DNA of 64,000 bases from Thiogranum sp963752745. GTDB taxonomy: Bacteria; Pseudomonadota; Gammaproteobacteria; DSM-19610. Of this stretch, positions 9,072 to 16,768 are shown in pieces. Under the pieces are notes generated by a model. That model made no database searches, had not been told where the DNA came from, and saw only the letters and a program-made list of their open reading frames with translations. The position numbers and the translations under genes were made by a program. The stretch spans positions 10,682 through 74,681 of the forward strand of contig CAVWAK010000005.1 of assembly GCA_963752745.1 (NCBI GenBank), in the 5' to 3' direction. Each line of letters starts with the position of its first letter. Positions within the stretch are counted from its first letter, which is position 1.

Positions 9072-9731
9072 TTACTGACCAAAACACGCTGGATCGTCGT
9101 TCTTCGGGTTGTTTACATACTTCCCCACCGCGCTGGCCTCCAATAATCCGGCATACGGAACCAGCATCGACTCCAGCTGGGTGCGACTGAAACGGTCTGT
9201 ATTCAGCCAGGTGTTGTACTGGGCTTTATTCAGGATGACCGGCATGCGGTCATGGACAGGCCGTACTGTCTCATTGGCGGTTGTAACAATAATTGTGCAG
9301 CTATCGAACCCTTCGCCTTCCTTGTCCCAGTGATCCCAAAGTCCGGCGAAGGCGAACATTTCATTTTCCGGCAGATGTATATGGTAGGGAGTCTTCTGAC
9401 CATCTGCCCGCTTCCATTCATAAAAGCCTGATGCCGGGATCAGGCAGCGCTTGTGCTTGAAGGGGTTGCGATAAGCCGGCTTGTCTGCCACCGATTCAGC
9501 ACGCGCATTAATGGTCGAGTAACCTGGCCTGGACTCCCTGGACCAGTTAGGAACCAGGCCCCACCGCGCACTGATTAACTCTCTACCTCGAGCTGACTGC
9601 CGTATGACGGGCACATCCTGACCGGGGGCTATGTTGTAACGAGGTCCCGGGTAATTAAACAGTGCGTGCTCAATTTCGAAGTAATCAACCAGTGCCTCTG
9701 CATCAGTAATCAGGTTATAGCGGCCACACAA
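9072..9731 (-). CDS. SRAP domain protein (HMCES/YedK-type abasic-site DNA-protein crosslinker)
   Basis: A 219-residue protein starting MCGRYNLI, so Cys2 becomes the catalytic N-terminal residue after Met removal. The other family residues are present: Asn in TINARAES, Glu in SGFYEWKRA and His in RPVHDRMPVIL. SRAP proteins form a covalent thiazolidine link to abasic sites in single-stranded DNA and protect them during replication. It is cytosolic and stands alone. Length is normal for the bacterial family. Confidence 0.93.
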   Translation of the reverse strand: MCGRYNLITDAEALVDYFEIEHALFNYPGPRYNIAPGQDVPVIRQSARGRELISARWGLVPNWSRESRPGYSTINARAESVADKPAYRNPFKHKRCLIPASGFYEWKRADGQKTPYHIHLPENEMFAFAGLWDHWDKEGEGFDSCTIIVTTANETVRPVHDRMPVILNKAQYNTWLNTDRFSRTQLESMLVPYAGLLEASAVGKYVNNPKNDDPACFGQ

Positions 9732-9851
9732 AACTATCGCCCTCCGGGGCTGGACTCTGCATTATCTTGCGGCCATCATGGTAGTCCTGTGTTACCCGTT
9801 CTGGAAGTAATGGCGATGAAAGATGGTTCAGCCGGGTAACAAGGAACGGGT

Positions 9852-10226
9852 GTGAGCGAGGCTTTTTATACAATTACGCGTGAAGAGACGCTGGCAACCC
9901 AGCACTCATCACCGTACGTTATTGTTGATAGTGCTGTTCGAGAACATCCAGGTATTCAACTGCCGTTCGGAAACCCGTTTGATCTTTCGGCATAACCCCC
10001 TGCGGAATCCGCTCCTGCTATTCGGGACCGCCAGCGCACAATTGATACACATCGGGGCTATGTATACTCCCTGGCTGAGTGATGTGCTCCAGATTCAGCC
10101 GGTATCACCGGAGCACTGGCTGCAACTACTGGGGCTGGCTTTAACAGTACTGGTAGTAATGGAGCTTCACAAATTAGCCCGGCATGTATTCACGGCGCGC
10201 CTTTCAGACCAGGACACGCTTCGGGA
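9852..10226 (+). pseudogene. C-terminal remnant of a P-type cation-transporting ATPase
   Basis: From about 9904 the frame reads RTLLLIVLFENIQVFNCRSE, then RNPLLLFGTASAQLIHIGAM and LGLALTVLVVMELHKLARH. This is the final transmembrane block (Cation_ATPase_C) of Ca2+/Na+/K+-type P-type ATPases. The preceding bases (9852-9900) continue the likeness only in the neighbouring frame (EAFYTITREETLAT), so one extra base lies near 9895-9903. The phosphorylation and ATP-binding domains are missing, and the 3' end runs into the convergent sulfotransferase. The gap 9732-9851 shows nothing else. Confidence 0.6.
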
Positions 10227-11171
10227 TCAGGAAGCTTGCTGGTCATCCTGCGACCGACTGGCAGCACTGTCCTGCCCGTACCCGAATACCGGGTCCAGAT
10301 TCGCATTCACCATGTGGTCGATTTCCCTCACCTGCGCATCTTCGAAATAATCGCGATATCCGCCGACCTTGCCACGGCGAACCTTGAAAGAGTTTGGATT
10401 ACTCTTGTCGCCAGGCCTGACGCGAACACCGCTGCCCTTGAACAGGCTTTTTTCTTCGAGCTTTTTCATATTTTCGTAAGCGGCGAATTCCACGGCTTTA
10501 TCGATCTCTTCTTTGGTACCAGGCGTACCGACAAACTCAAGCACCCGCTGCATCACGCCGGCAGGATCGGTTCGCATGTCTTCGTAACGAATAATTAACA
10601 GGTTTTCGAGATCGGGCAGGGCGCGCGCCCAGCCATTGCAAAAATCGATAATCCTCGGCACACCGCAATCGGGATTGGTAACAAAGTCCCAGGCATTAAC
10701 GTCTGCGCCGTGTGGCGGGTATTTATTGAGTACCTTCTTGTGCGGGCGCATGCGGTACTTCCATTGAAAAAACTGCGATACGGCGACATCACGCGGGTCG
10801 CGCACTAGCAGTACAACTTTCTTCCCACGGAAGTGATTCAGGTTACCCCATTCATTAAGATAGTCACGCATGTAATTGTTATGACTAAAAAATACCCTTG
10901 GTACTTTAGGCTGTTTCTTATGCAGGTTATCGAATTCCAGCAGGCGATTGACGGGTAACTGGTGTTTGATCTGGTAGAACCTGGACAGCATCACCCGAAA
11001 CCAGGTGCGACCGCTCTTGCCCCAGGAAATCAAAACCCAGTCAGCGCGTTGCAGCTTGCGAAATTCTTCCTTGCCGCGTAAGCGACGTTCGATGGCAATG
11101 CGTTTCGATTGCGGGAGAAAAAACAGCACGGCAGTAATATGCCGTAAAATAACTGCCCAGGTTTCTTGCAT
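10227..11171 (-). CDS. PAPS-dependent sulfotransferase, paralogue 2
   Basis: A 314-residue Sulfotransfer_1 protein. The PAPS loop is WGKSGRTWFRV (residues about 50-60) and the 3'-phosphate site is RDPRDVAVSQFFQWKYR (about 124-140). The conserved KVRRGKVGGYRDYF is near the C-terminus. It is closer to the gene at 33092-34054 (shared GKSGRTW and VAVSQFFQWKYR) than to the gene at 89. There is no signal peptide. It is a single-gene unit beside the ATPase remnant, preceded by an AGGA site. Acceptor unknown. The gap 11172-11337 has no gene. Confidence 0.9.
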   Translation of the reverse strand: MQETWAVILRHITAVLFFLPQSKRIAIERRLRGKEEFRKLQRADWVLISWGKSGRTWFRVMLSRFYQIKHQLPVNRLLEFDNLHKKQPKVPRVFFSHNNYMRDYLNEWGNLNHFRGKKVVLLVRDPRDVAVSQFFQWKYRMRPHKKVLNKYPPHGADVNAWDFVTNPDCGVPRIIDFCNGWARALPDLENLLIIRYEDMRTDPAGVMQRVLEFVGTPGTKEEIDKAVEFAAYENMKKLEEKSLFKGSGVRVRPGDKSNPNSFKVRRGKVGGYRDYFEDAQVREIDHMVNANLDPVFGYGQDSAASRSQDDQQAS

Positions 11172-11337
11172 GGAGTATTAACGTCCTGCGGAGTGCCCGC
11201 CTTACCGGGCTGAAGTGACGTATTTTACCGGCATAACAGTGCCGGTGCACGCATGTTTAGCGCACAGACAAGAAGACCGGAGCTGAAAAAAGGACTTGAA
11301 CCGTTTGCGACGCTGACCGGCTGCCCAGTGTTACCGG

Positions 11338-12498
11338 CTAGCGATCAGACCAGGGCGTGAACGGGAAGATCGGCGGGGCATCGCGCAGTTCACGCGGCGA
11401 CACCAGCAGGCGGTAGCCGTTCTGCCACTGCATGAGGAAAATCGACTTGGCCAGCTGCTTTCCGCTTGCGTCGACGCGGTAGTTACCGAGCAGCGAGCGG
11501 AACACCATGCTGCCCAGCTGTTCACGCACCTTGTCCTTGTCGAGCGAGCCGGCAAGGCGAACACCGGCTTCCAGCACCTGCGCAGCCCCATAGCCATAGG
11601 CGGCATGCACGCCGGCGTTGCGACCGAACTGTTCCTTGAAACGGAAAGAGAAATCATACGCCAGGGGCACGTTGCCGCTGCGCATCCAGGAGACTACCCC
11701 CATCACCCCGTTGGCGTCCTCTCCCAGCCGGTCGCCGAACTCGGTCAAGGCCGGCCCGACGGTGAAGGCCATCGCCTTGGGTGAAAAATTCTGCCGTTTC
11801 GACTCTTTGACGATGGCCACCGAATCGTCCAGATAAGTCGCCCCAATGACCAGTTCGGGTTGGGCGGCCTTCATGCCACTGACCAGTCCGGAAAAGTCGG
11901 TATTGTCCAGCGGGTATTCCTGGTCATAGACGATGGTCATGCCGCGTTCCGCGGCAATCGAACGCACACCTTGCGCAACTTCGGTTGAAAAATCAGCGTT
12001 GGGATAAACCAGCGCAATGCGGTTCAACCCGGCATTATCCTGTGCCGCTTCCAGCAGCAGAGTCATGTAGGCAGCTGCCGGGGCATCCACCTGGAAAATA
12101 TTGCGATAACCCTGCGACCAGATCATGCTGGACGCCGCTCCGGCGGCCACCATGGGAAAGTCATGCTCCTCGGCAACCGCGGCGGCCACCATGGTGAGAT
12201 CCGAAGAATAGGGTCCGATAAGCAGATCGACCTTATCCTCGTTGATCAGTTTACGGTACAGCCGGCGGGTGGTTTCCGCATCAGACTTGTCATCGTAAGA
12301 GACCAGTTCGACCTTGCGTCCCAGCAAGGCACCGCGCGCATTGATGTCGTGTACCCACATCCTGATACCGTGCAGCTGATCCTCTCCCGGCGCCGCATAA
12401 ACCCCGGTCAACGACGCAGTTGCCCCGACCCTGATGGGCTCTGCCGCCATGACCTGAGACACGATCGCGGAGTACAGCAGGATAAACATGCCCAGCAA
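11338..12498 (-). CDS. Periplasmic branched-chain amino-acid-type ABC substrate-binding protein (5' end probably frame-broken)
   Basis: A 386-residue Peripla_BP_6 (LivJ/LivK-like) protein: IRVGATASLTGVYAAPGED, INEDKVDLLIGPYSSDLT, the VAEEHDFPMVAAGAAS hinge and a normal C-terminal lobe. As read it starts with TTG at 12498 and has a short signal peptide with no basic residues. An ATG at 12541, thirteen bases after the mlaA stop, would give MNTEKGIAANLSR, which joins RLLGMFILLYSAIVSQVMA if one C of the CCC at 12501-12503 is removed, making a standard signal peptide. No permease or ATPase genes are nearby, so it may serve a distant transporter or act as a sensor partner. Confidence 0.85.
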   Translation of the reverse strand: MLGMFILLYSAIVSQVMAAEPIRVGATASLTGVYAAPGEDQLHGIRMWVHDINARGALLGRKVELVSYDDKSDAETTRRLYRKLINEDKVDLLIGPYSSDLTMVAAAVAEEHDFPMVAAGAASSMIWSQGYRNIFQVDAPAAAYMTLLLEAAQDNAGLNRIALVYPNADFSTEVAQGVRSIAAERGMTIVYDQEYPLDNTDFSGLVSGMKAAQPELVIGATYLDDSVAIVKESKRQNFSPKAMAFTVGPALTEFGDRLGEDANGVMGVVSWMRSGNVPLAYDFSFRFKEQFGRNAGVHAAYGYGAAQVLEAGVRLAGSLDKDKVREQLGSMVFRSLLGNYRVDASGKQLAKSIFLMQWQNGYRLLVSPRELRDAPPIFPFTPWSDR

Positions 12499-12551
12499 AC
12501 GGGCGTGACAGGTTGGCGGCTATTCCTTTTTCAGTATTCATAGCGATCAGC

Positions 12552-13283
12552 TTATCTCTCGATGTCGAGCTTGCGCTTGGTGGTATACAGCAAACGTATC
12601 CACTCGTATTCAAATGGCGACCCGGTTTCGTAATAACGGAATGCGGTATGTGCACGTAAATCGATGGCTTTCATGATATCCATGGTCCATTCCTGCCAGG
12701 TTTCCATGTCCGTCGTGCGCGCCCTGATCTCGTTATAGGCGTACCAGTCGACACCCAGACCGACACCATCACGTACGTTGGACGGGCCCAGCACCGGCAA
12801 CACCAGGAACGGACCATTACCCACGCCCCAGTAGCCCAGGGTCTGGCCGAAATCCTCATCGCTGCGTGGCACATCATTGGCAATATCGAGAAAACCCAGC
12901 AAACCAACTGTCGAATTGATGGCCAGTCGCGTCGTGGTATTCATGGTCTTGTCCAGATTCAACTGGAGAATACTGTTAACCAGCGTGGTGACGTCCTGAA
13001 GGTTACGAAAGAAATTATGAATGCCCTTTTCCACCGGATCCGGCGCCACAAACTGATAGGCGTTGACGGCAGGCAGGAAGACATACTTGTCGAAGCGGTA
13101 GTTGAACCGGTACATGGTGCGGTTGAAGCCTTCCCAGGGATCGGATATCTCGATTCGCTTGCCTTCCAGCTCCGGGCCACCGAGCACTCGCTCCGCTGAA
13201 AATGCAGGCGGCACCACCTCCGCACCCTCGGGGACCACTTTCGGTGCTGTCGAACAGCCCGTGAACACCAGCACCGCAAGCAT
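12552..13283 (-). CDS. mlaA: MlaA (VacJ) family outer-membrane lipoprotein
   Basis: A MlaA family protein (PF04333): DPWEGFNRTMYRFNYRFDKY, PDPVEKGIHNFFRNL, NSTVGLLGFLDIA and LGYWGVGNGPFLVLPVLGPS are all diagnostic. MlaA removes misplaced phospholipids from the outer leaflet of the outer membrane and passes them to MlaC. The lipobox VFTGC puts the lipidated Cys at residue 10, unusually early. Starts at 13326, 13323 or 13314 in the adjacent frame supply a basic n-region, and removing one A from the AAA opposite 13306-13308 joins it to RISLSLLMLAVLVFTGC. The real start is therefore probably about 13326, ten bases after the upstream gene. Confidence 0.93.
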   Translation of the reverse strand: MLAVLVFTGCSTAPKVVPEGAEVVPPAFSAERVLGGPELEGKRIEISDPWEGFNRTMYRFNYRFDKYVFLPAVNAYQFVAPDPVEKGIHNFFRNLQDVTTLVNSILQLNLDKTMNTTTRLAINSTVGLLGFLDIANDVPRSDEDFGQTLGYWGVGNGPFLVLPVLGPSNVRDGVGLGVDWYAYNEIRARTTDMETWQEWTMDIMKAIDLRAHTAFRYYETGSPFEYEWIRLLYTTKRKLDIER

Positions 13284-13336
13284 AAGCAGGGAAAGGCTGA
13301 TTCTGTTTGTCCATTATTTTCATCATCTGTCCGGCC

Positions 13337-14605
13337 TCACTGCGTGAAAACGTTGACCATGTGGGTCACGTTATCGCGGTAGTCCATGTTGCCGCAGTGC
13401 CCGCCCCTGGGATAAATCTTGGCACGCTCACCGAATACGCGCGGGAAAAAGTCGATCTGCCCCGGCTCGAGGATCAGGTCGTCCTCGTTATGCATCACCT
13501 CGATCTTCTCGGCAGTGCGCAGATAGTCTTCGATAGCCTCCAGGCTCATCTGATCGATCAGCTCGCCGCGGCGAAGACCGGGGACGCGTTTTTCCTCGTA
13601 TGGATAGAAGTACACATGAAAGAAATCCGTAAAGCCCAGTGCGTGCGCTACCGGCTGTAATTCACCGGGTGAAGTATTCTTGGTGAAGCGTACGTTTGAC
13701 GGTTTGATAAAACCGAAATTCGTCATCAGGTCTGAAGTGAACGCCATGTTGGCGGATGAAATACGGAATGACACACCGATGAGTGCCGCCAGCTCTTCCG
13801 TGTCGGGATCGACCGCCTCGAAGGCCTTGTAGAGAAATTCATCGTTGATATCGACGCGGTCAGCACGCTTGTAAACACGGCCGATCTGTTCGACCAGGCG
13901 GTTATAAAAACGCGGGAAGTTGTCGATCCCGCCAGGGATATTTTCCAGCATGCGGTCGAGCAGCGAGATTGAACTGTACAGGCGCACCGGCGGATTGATC
14001 AGCAGCGCTTTCCTGAAATTAAACGTCTTGCGGGATTCATCCAGGTAGGTGACAAACGCAGTATTGAAACCGCCGAGACTGTAGCCGGTGACGTAAAAGT
14101 CAGTCACCTCGATTTTCGACTTGAGACCGTCCCAGATTTTCTCCATCACCCGGTACAGGTCTTCAGCATCACGGTAGGCGTGTCCGGGCACGCCGGTTTC
14201 AGACGCCGCAACAATGAAATTCATAAACGTCGGCGAGGAAATGGATACGACATGGAAACCGGCGTTGTAGAAGGCCCGTGCCATATTGGTGTTCTTGGCG
14301 CCACTGTAGGACGCCCCGGTGCCGGCGATCAGGAACACCAGCGGCGCCGGTTTTTTCTGCAGCACCTCGAAATAGCGCAGCTCGCGGTCGAAAAACAGCG
14401 GATCCGGCACTTCGCGGTCGAATATGGCGATGCTGCGGCGCTTGATGGGGATGTCTTCGGGCAGTTCGGCGCGATAGGCAGGCGGGGTGCCGACCACCGT
14501 CGCCATGAAGGGATTGTCAATCGGGAAACCGTACGGCTCGCTGGTCGCCCAGCTGGCTGACATACACAGGCACGTGATCAAGAGCACGCTCAGTCTTGTT
14601 GTCAT
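13337..14605 (-). CDS. Exported alpha/beta hydrolase encoded next to mlaA
   Basis: About 422 residues with a signal peptide (MTTRLSVLLITCLCMSASWA). The alpha/beta hydrolase core has an LVFLIAGTGASYSG oxyanion region, nucleophile elbow GYSLGG and a C-terminal GGHCG with the likely catalytic His; the acid may be in HNEDDLIL. It is predicted to be a periplasmic esterase or lipase-like enzyme. The ATG at 14605 follows AGGAAG at good spacing; the frame is open further upstream, but that part lacks family character. With mlaA and the binding protein it forms one minus-strand operon, suggesting a role in lipid handling at the envelope (inference). Confidence 0.8.
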   Translation of the reverse strand: MTTRLSVLLITCLCMSASWATSEPYGFPIDNPFMATVVGTPPAYRAELPEDIPIKRRSIAIFDREVPDPLFFDRELRYFEVLQKKPAPLVFLIAGTGASYSGAKNTNMARAFYNAGFHVVSISSPTFMNFIVAASETGVPGHAYRDAEDLYRVMEKIWDGLKSKIEVTDFYVTGYSLGGFNTAFVTYLDESRKTFNFRKALLINPPVRLYSSISLLDRMLENIPGGIDNFPRFYNRLVEQIGRVYKRADRVDINDEFLYKAFEAVDPDTEELAALIGVSFRISSANMAFTSDLMTNFGFIKPSNVRFTKNTSPGELQPVAHALGFTDFFHVYFYPYEEKRVPGLRRGELIDQMSLEAIEDYLRTAEKIEVMHNEDDLILEPGQIDFFPRVFGERAKIYPRGGHCGNMDYRDNVTHMVNVFTQ

Positions 14606-14834
14606 TTTGCATCTTCCTGAAGGCGAAGGCCTAGACTGCTGGAAACTGTACCACAGAGCAAGTAGGACCTGTCCACACAGTTTTGCCATTACGCGCCAAA
14701 ATTACTGCACGGATTTGACCTGCATCAGATTTGTCATGGCCAGCGATGAGTTGGAGCCTGTATGATACCGCACTTCCGCAATCCGGACTTGCAACCTACC
14801 GAACCACTCACAATCGACAGAAAGGGGATTTTCT

Positions 14835-15659
14835 GTGAACCACCCAGTCAGACACATACTGCTTCCAGCGCTCTTTTTACTCATTTCCGCCTGCAATGCC
14901 ACCACCCCGACCAAGCAGGGCAGCCCGGCGCCCGTACTCTCCGGCATCGAGTCCCGTGGCGAGTTAATCCTGGGCACATCGGCGAATATGGCGCCCATGA
15001 CCTTTGTCCGCGACGACGGCAAGGTAGTCGGTGTGGATATCGATATCGCCCGCTTCATGGCTGACGCGATGGGTGCCAAGCTCACAGTCAAAACCCTGCC
15101 CTTTACGGATTTGCTGCCAGCATTACAACGCGGTGAAGTCGATGTAGTTATTTCAAACATGACCATCACCCAGCAGCGCAATATGAAAGTCGCTTTTGTA
15201 GGCCCCTATATGAAATCGGGCAAGTGTATTGTCACCAAACAGGCCAACCTGGCAAAAGCGGAACAGGCTGAAGATCTGAATACACCAGATACCGTAATTG
15301 CTGTCATGGAAGGCACTACCAGCCAGGATTTTGTGGCCACACTACTCCCTGAAGCCACTATCGTACCGACCAGGGATCAGCAGGATGCTGTTGCCATGGT
15401 CAGAAATAACCAGGCCGGCGGCATGCTGACTGATTATCCGGTCTGCCTGTCCACCCTGAAAAACAACCCGGACGCCGGCTTCGTCACGCTGTTTTCACTA
15501 CTCAGCTACGAACCCATCGGCATTGCCCTGCCTGCTACTGATCCCCTGCTGATCAACTGGAGCCAGCACTTCCTGCAACGCATGGAAGCGCTGGGTGTAA
15601 TGGATGAAATCAGTGCACGCTGGTTTGGCGAATATGCCGACGCTATCAAACCGGAGTAA
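14835..15659 (+). CDS. Amino-acid-type ABC substrate-binding lipoprotein (SBP_bac_3)
   Basis: A 274-residue family 3 solute-binding protein. A lipoprotein signal ends at LISAC (Cys20). The mature part starts IESRGELILGTSANMAPMTF and shows VVGVDIDIARFMADAMG, the TDLLPALQRGEVDVVISNMTI segment and the QAGGMLTDYPV lobe. Such proteins bind polar amino acids or related molecules and deliver them to an ABC permease; none is adjacent. AAAGG sits just before the GTG/ATG region. It is transcribed divergently from the hydrolase-mlaA operon. Confidence 0.85.
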   Translation: MNHPVRHILLPALFLLISACNATTPTKQGSPAPVLSGIESRGELILGTSANMAPMTFVRDDGKVVGVDIDIARFMADAMGAKLTVKTLPFTDLLPALQRGEVDVVISNMTITQQRNMKVAFVGPYMKSGKCIVTKQANLAKAEQAEDLNTPDTVIAVMEGTTSQDFVATLLPEATIVPTRDQQDAVAMVRNNQAGGMLTDYPVCLSTLKNNPDAGFVTLFSLLSYEPIGIALPATDPLLINWSQHFLQRMEALGVMDEISARWFGEYADAIKPE

Positions 15660-15699
15660 GCCAGCTGGCCTATACTAACGGTACTTTTGCAGGACCACC

Positions 15700-15720
15700 C
15701 TCTCTCCCGTCGGGAGAGAG
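15700..15720. other. Perfect inverted repeat (hairpin) before the 6-phosphogluconate dehydrogenase gene
   Basis: CTCTCTCCC and GGGAGAGAG are separated by three bases, giving a nine-base-pair perfect stem. No T run follows on either strand, so it is a weak candidate for an intrinsic terminator. It may be a processing or regulatory hairpin in the 5' leader of the next gene, whose start is 21 bases downstream. Confidence 0.5.
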
Positions 15721-15741
15721 CATCACATCAAGGATTAGCAC

Positions 15742-16752
15742 ATGCAATTAGGTATGCTGGGTCTGGGCCGTATGGGCGCAAACATCGTTCGTCGGCTGAT
15801 GAAGGCCGGACACGAATGCGTAGTTTACAACCGCTCTCCGGGCCCCGTTCAAGAGCTGGCCGGCGAAGGGGCCGTGGGTTCTTCCGATCTGGACGACTTT
15901 GTCGGCAAACTCGACACACCACGGGTGATATGGCTGATGGTACCCGCCGCGGTGGTGGATAGCATGATCGATGACCTGGCCGGGCGCCTGCAGCCAGGCG
16001 ACATTATTATTGATGGCGGCAATTCCTTCTACCAGGACGACATCTCCCGTGCCCACAAACTCCGGGACAAGGGTATCCACTATGTCGATATCGGCACCAG
16101 TGGCGGCGTGTGGGGACTGGAGCGTGGCTACTGCCTGATGATCGGCGGTGAATCAGAAACTGTCAGTCACCTTGACCCACTGTTGAAAACTATCGCCCCG
16201 GGCAGGGGTGATATCGAACGCACACCGGGCCGCACTGGCGAAGCTTCGACGTCAGAGCAGGGTTACCTGCATTGCGGGCCCAATGGCGCAGGTCATTTTG
16301 TCAAAATGGTACACAACGGTATCGAGTACGGCATCATGGCCGCCTACGCTGAAGGCATGAACATCCTCAAACACGCGAATGTCGGCAAGGGCAGCCATGA
16401 TATCGATGCTGAAACCTCGCCGTTGCGAAATCCCGAACACTACCAGTACGACATCGACACAGCGGAAGTCGCGGAACTCTGGCGGCGCGGCAGTGTGGTC
16501 GCCTCCTGGCTGCTGGATCTCACTGCGATTGCGCTGCGTGAGAATCCGGATCTATCCGATTTTTCAGGCCGTGTGTCAGATTCCGGCGAAGGCCGCTGGA
16601 CCAGCATGGCCGCCATTGAAACCGGAACCTCGGCGCATGTACTGACTGCGGCCCTGTTCAATCGCTTCACTTCTCAGGGTGAAACCGATTTTGCCGACCG
16701 CCTGCTCTCTGCCATGCGTTACCAGTTCGGCGGACACCACGAGAAAACCTGA
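15742..16752 (+). CDS. gnd: 6-phosphogluconate dehydrogenase, decarboxylating (short form)
   Basis: A 336-residue protein that oxidises 6-phosphogluconate to ribulose 5-phosphate and CO2. It has the N-terminal dinucleotide site MLGLGRMGANI, then IIDGGNSFYQDD, the substrate-binding GTSGGVWGLERGYCLMIGG and the catalytic GAGHFVKMVHNGIEYG with its Lys. The length is that of the short YqeC/GndA-type enzymes, many of which use NAD. It is followed 16 bases later by glgX, pairing pentose phosphate flux with glycogen breakdown. Confidence 0.92.
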   Translation: MQLGMLGLGRMGANIVRRLMKAGHECVVYNRSPGPVQELAGEGAVGSSDLDDFVGKLDTPRVIWLMVPAAVVDSMIDDLAGRLQPGDIIIDGGNSFYQDDISRAHKLRDKGIHYVDIGTSGGVWGLERGYCLMIGGESETVSHLDPLLKTIAPGRGDIERTPGRTGEASTSEQGYLHCGPNGAGHFVKMVHNGIEYGIMAAYAEGMNILKHANVGKGSHDIDAETSPLRNPEHYQYDIDTAEVAELWRRGSVVASWLLDLTAIALRENPDLSDFSGRVSDSGEGRWTSMAAIETGTSAHVLTAALFNRFTSQGETDFADRLLSAMRYQFGGHHEKT

Positions 16753-16768
16753 CAACCCCGTTGCCTGT

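Noticed and set aside
15700..15720. Hairpin as an intrinsic terminator of the binding-protein gene
   Set aside because: The stem is perfect but there is no T run on either strand, so it is listed only as an inverted repeat.
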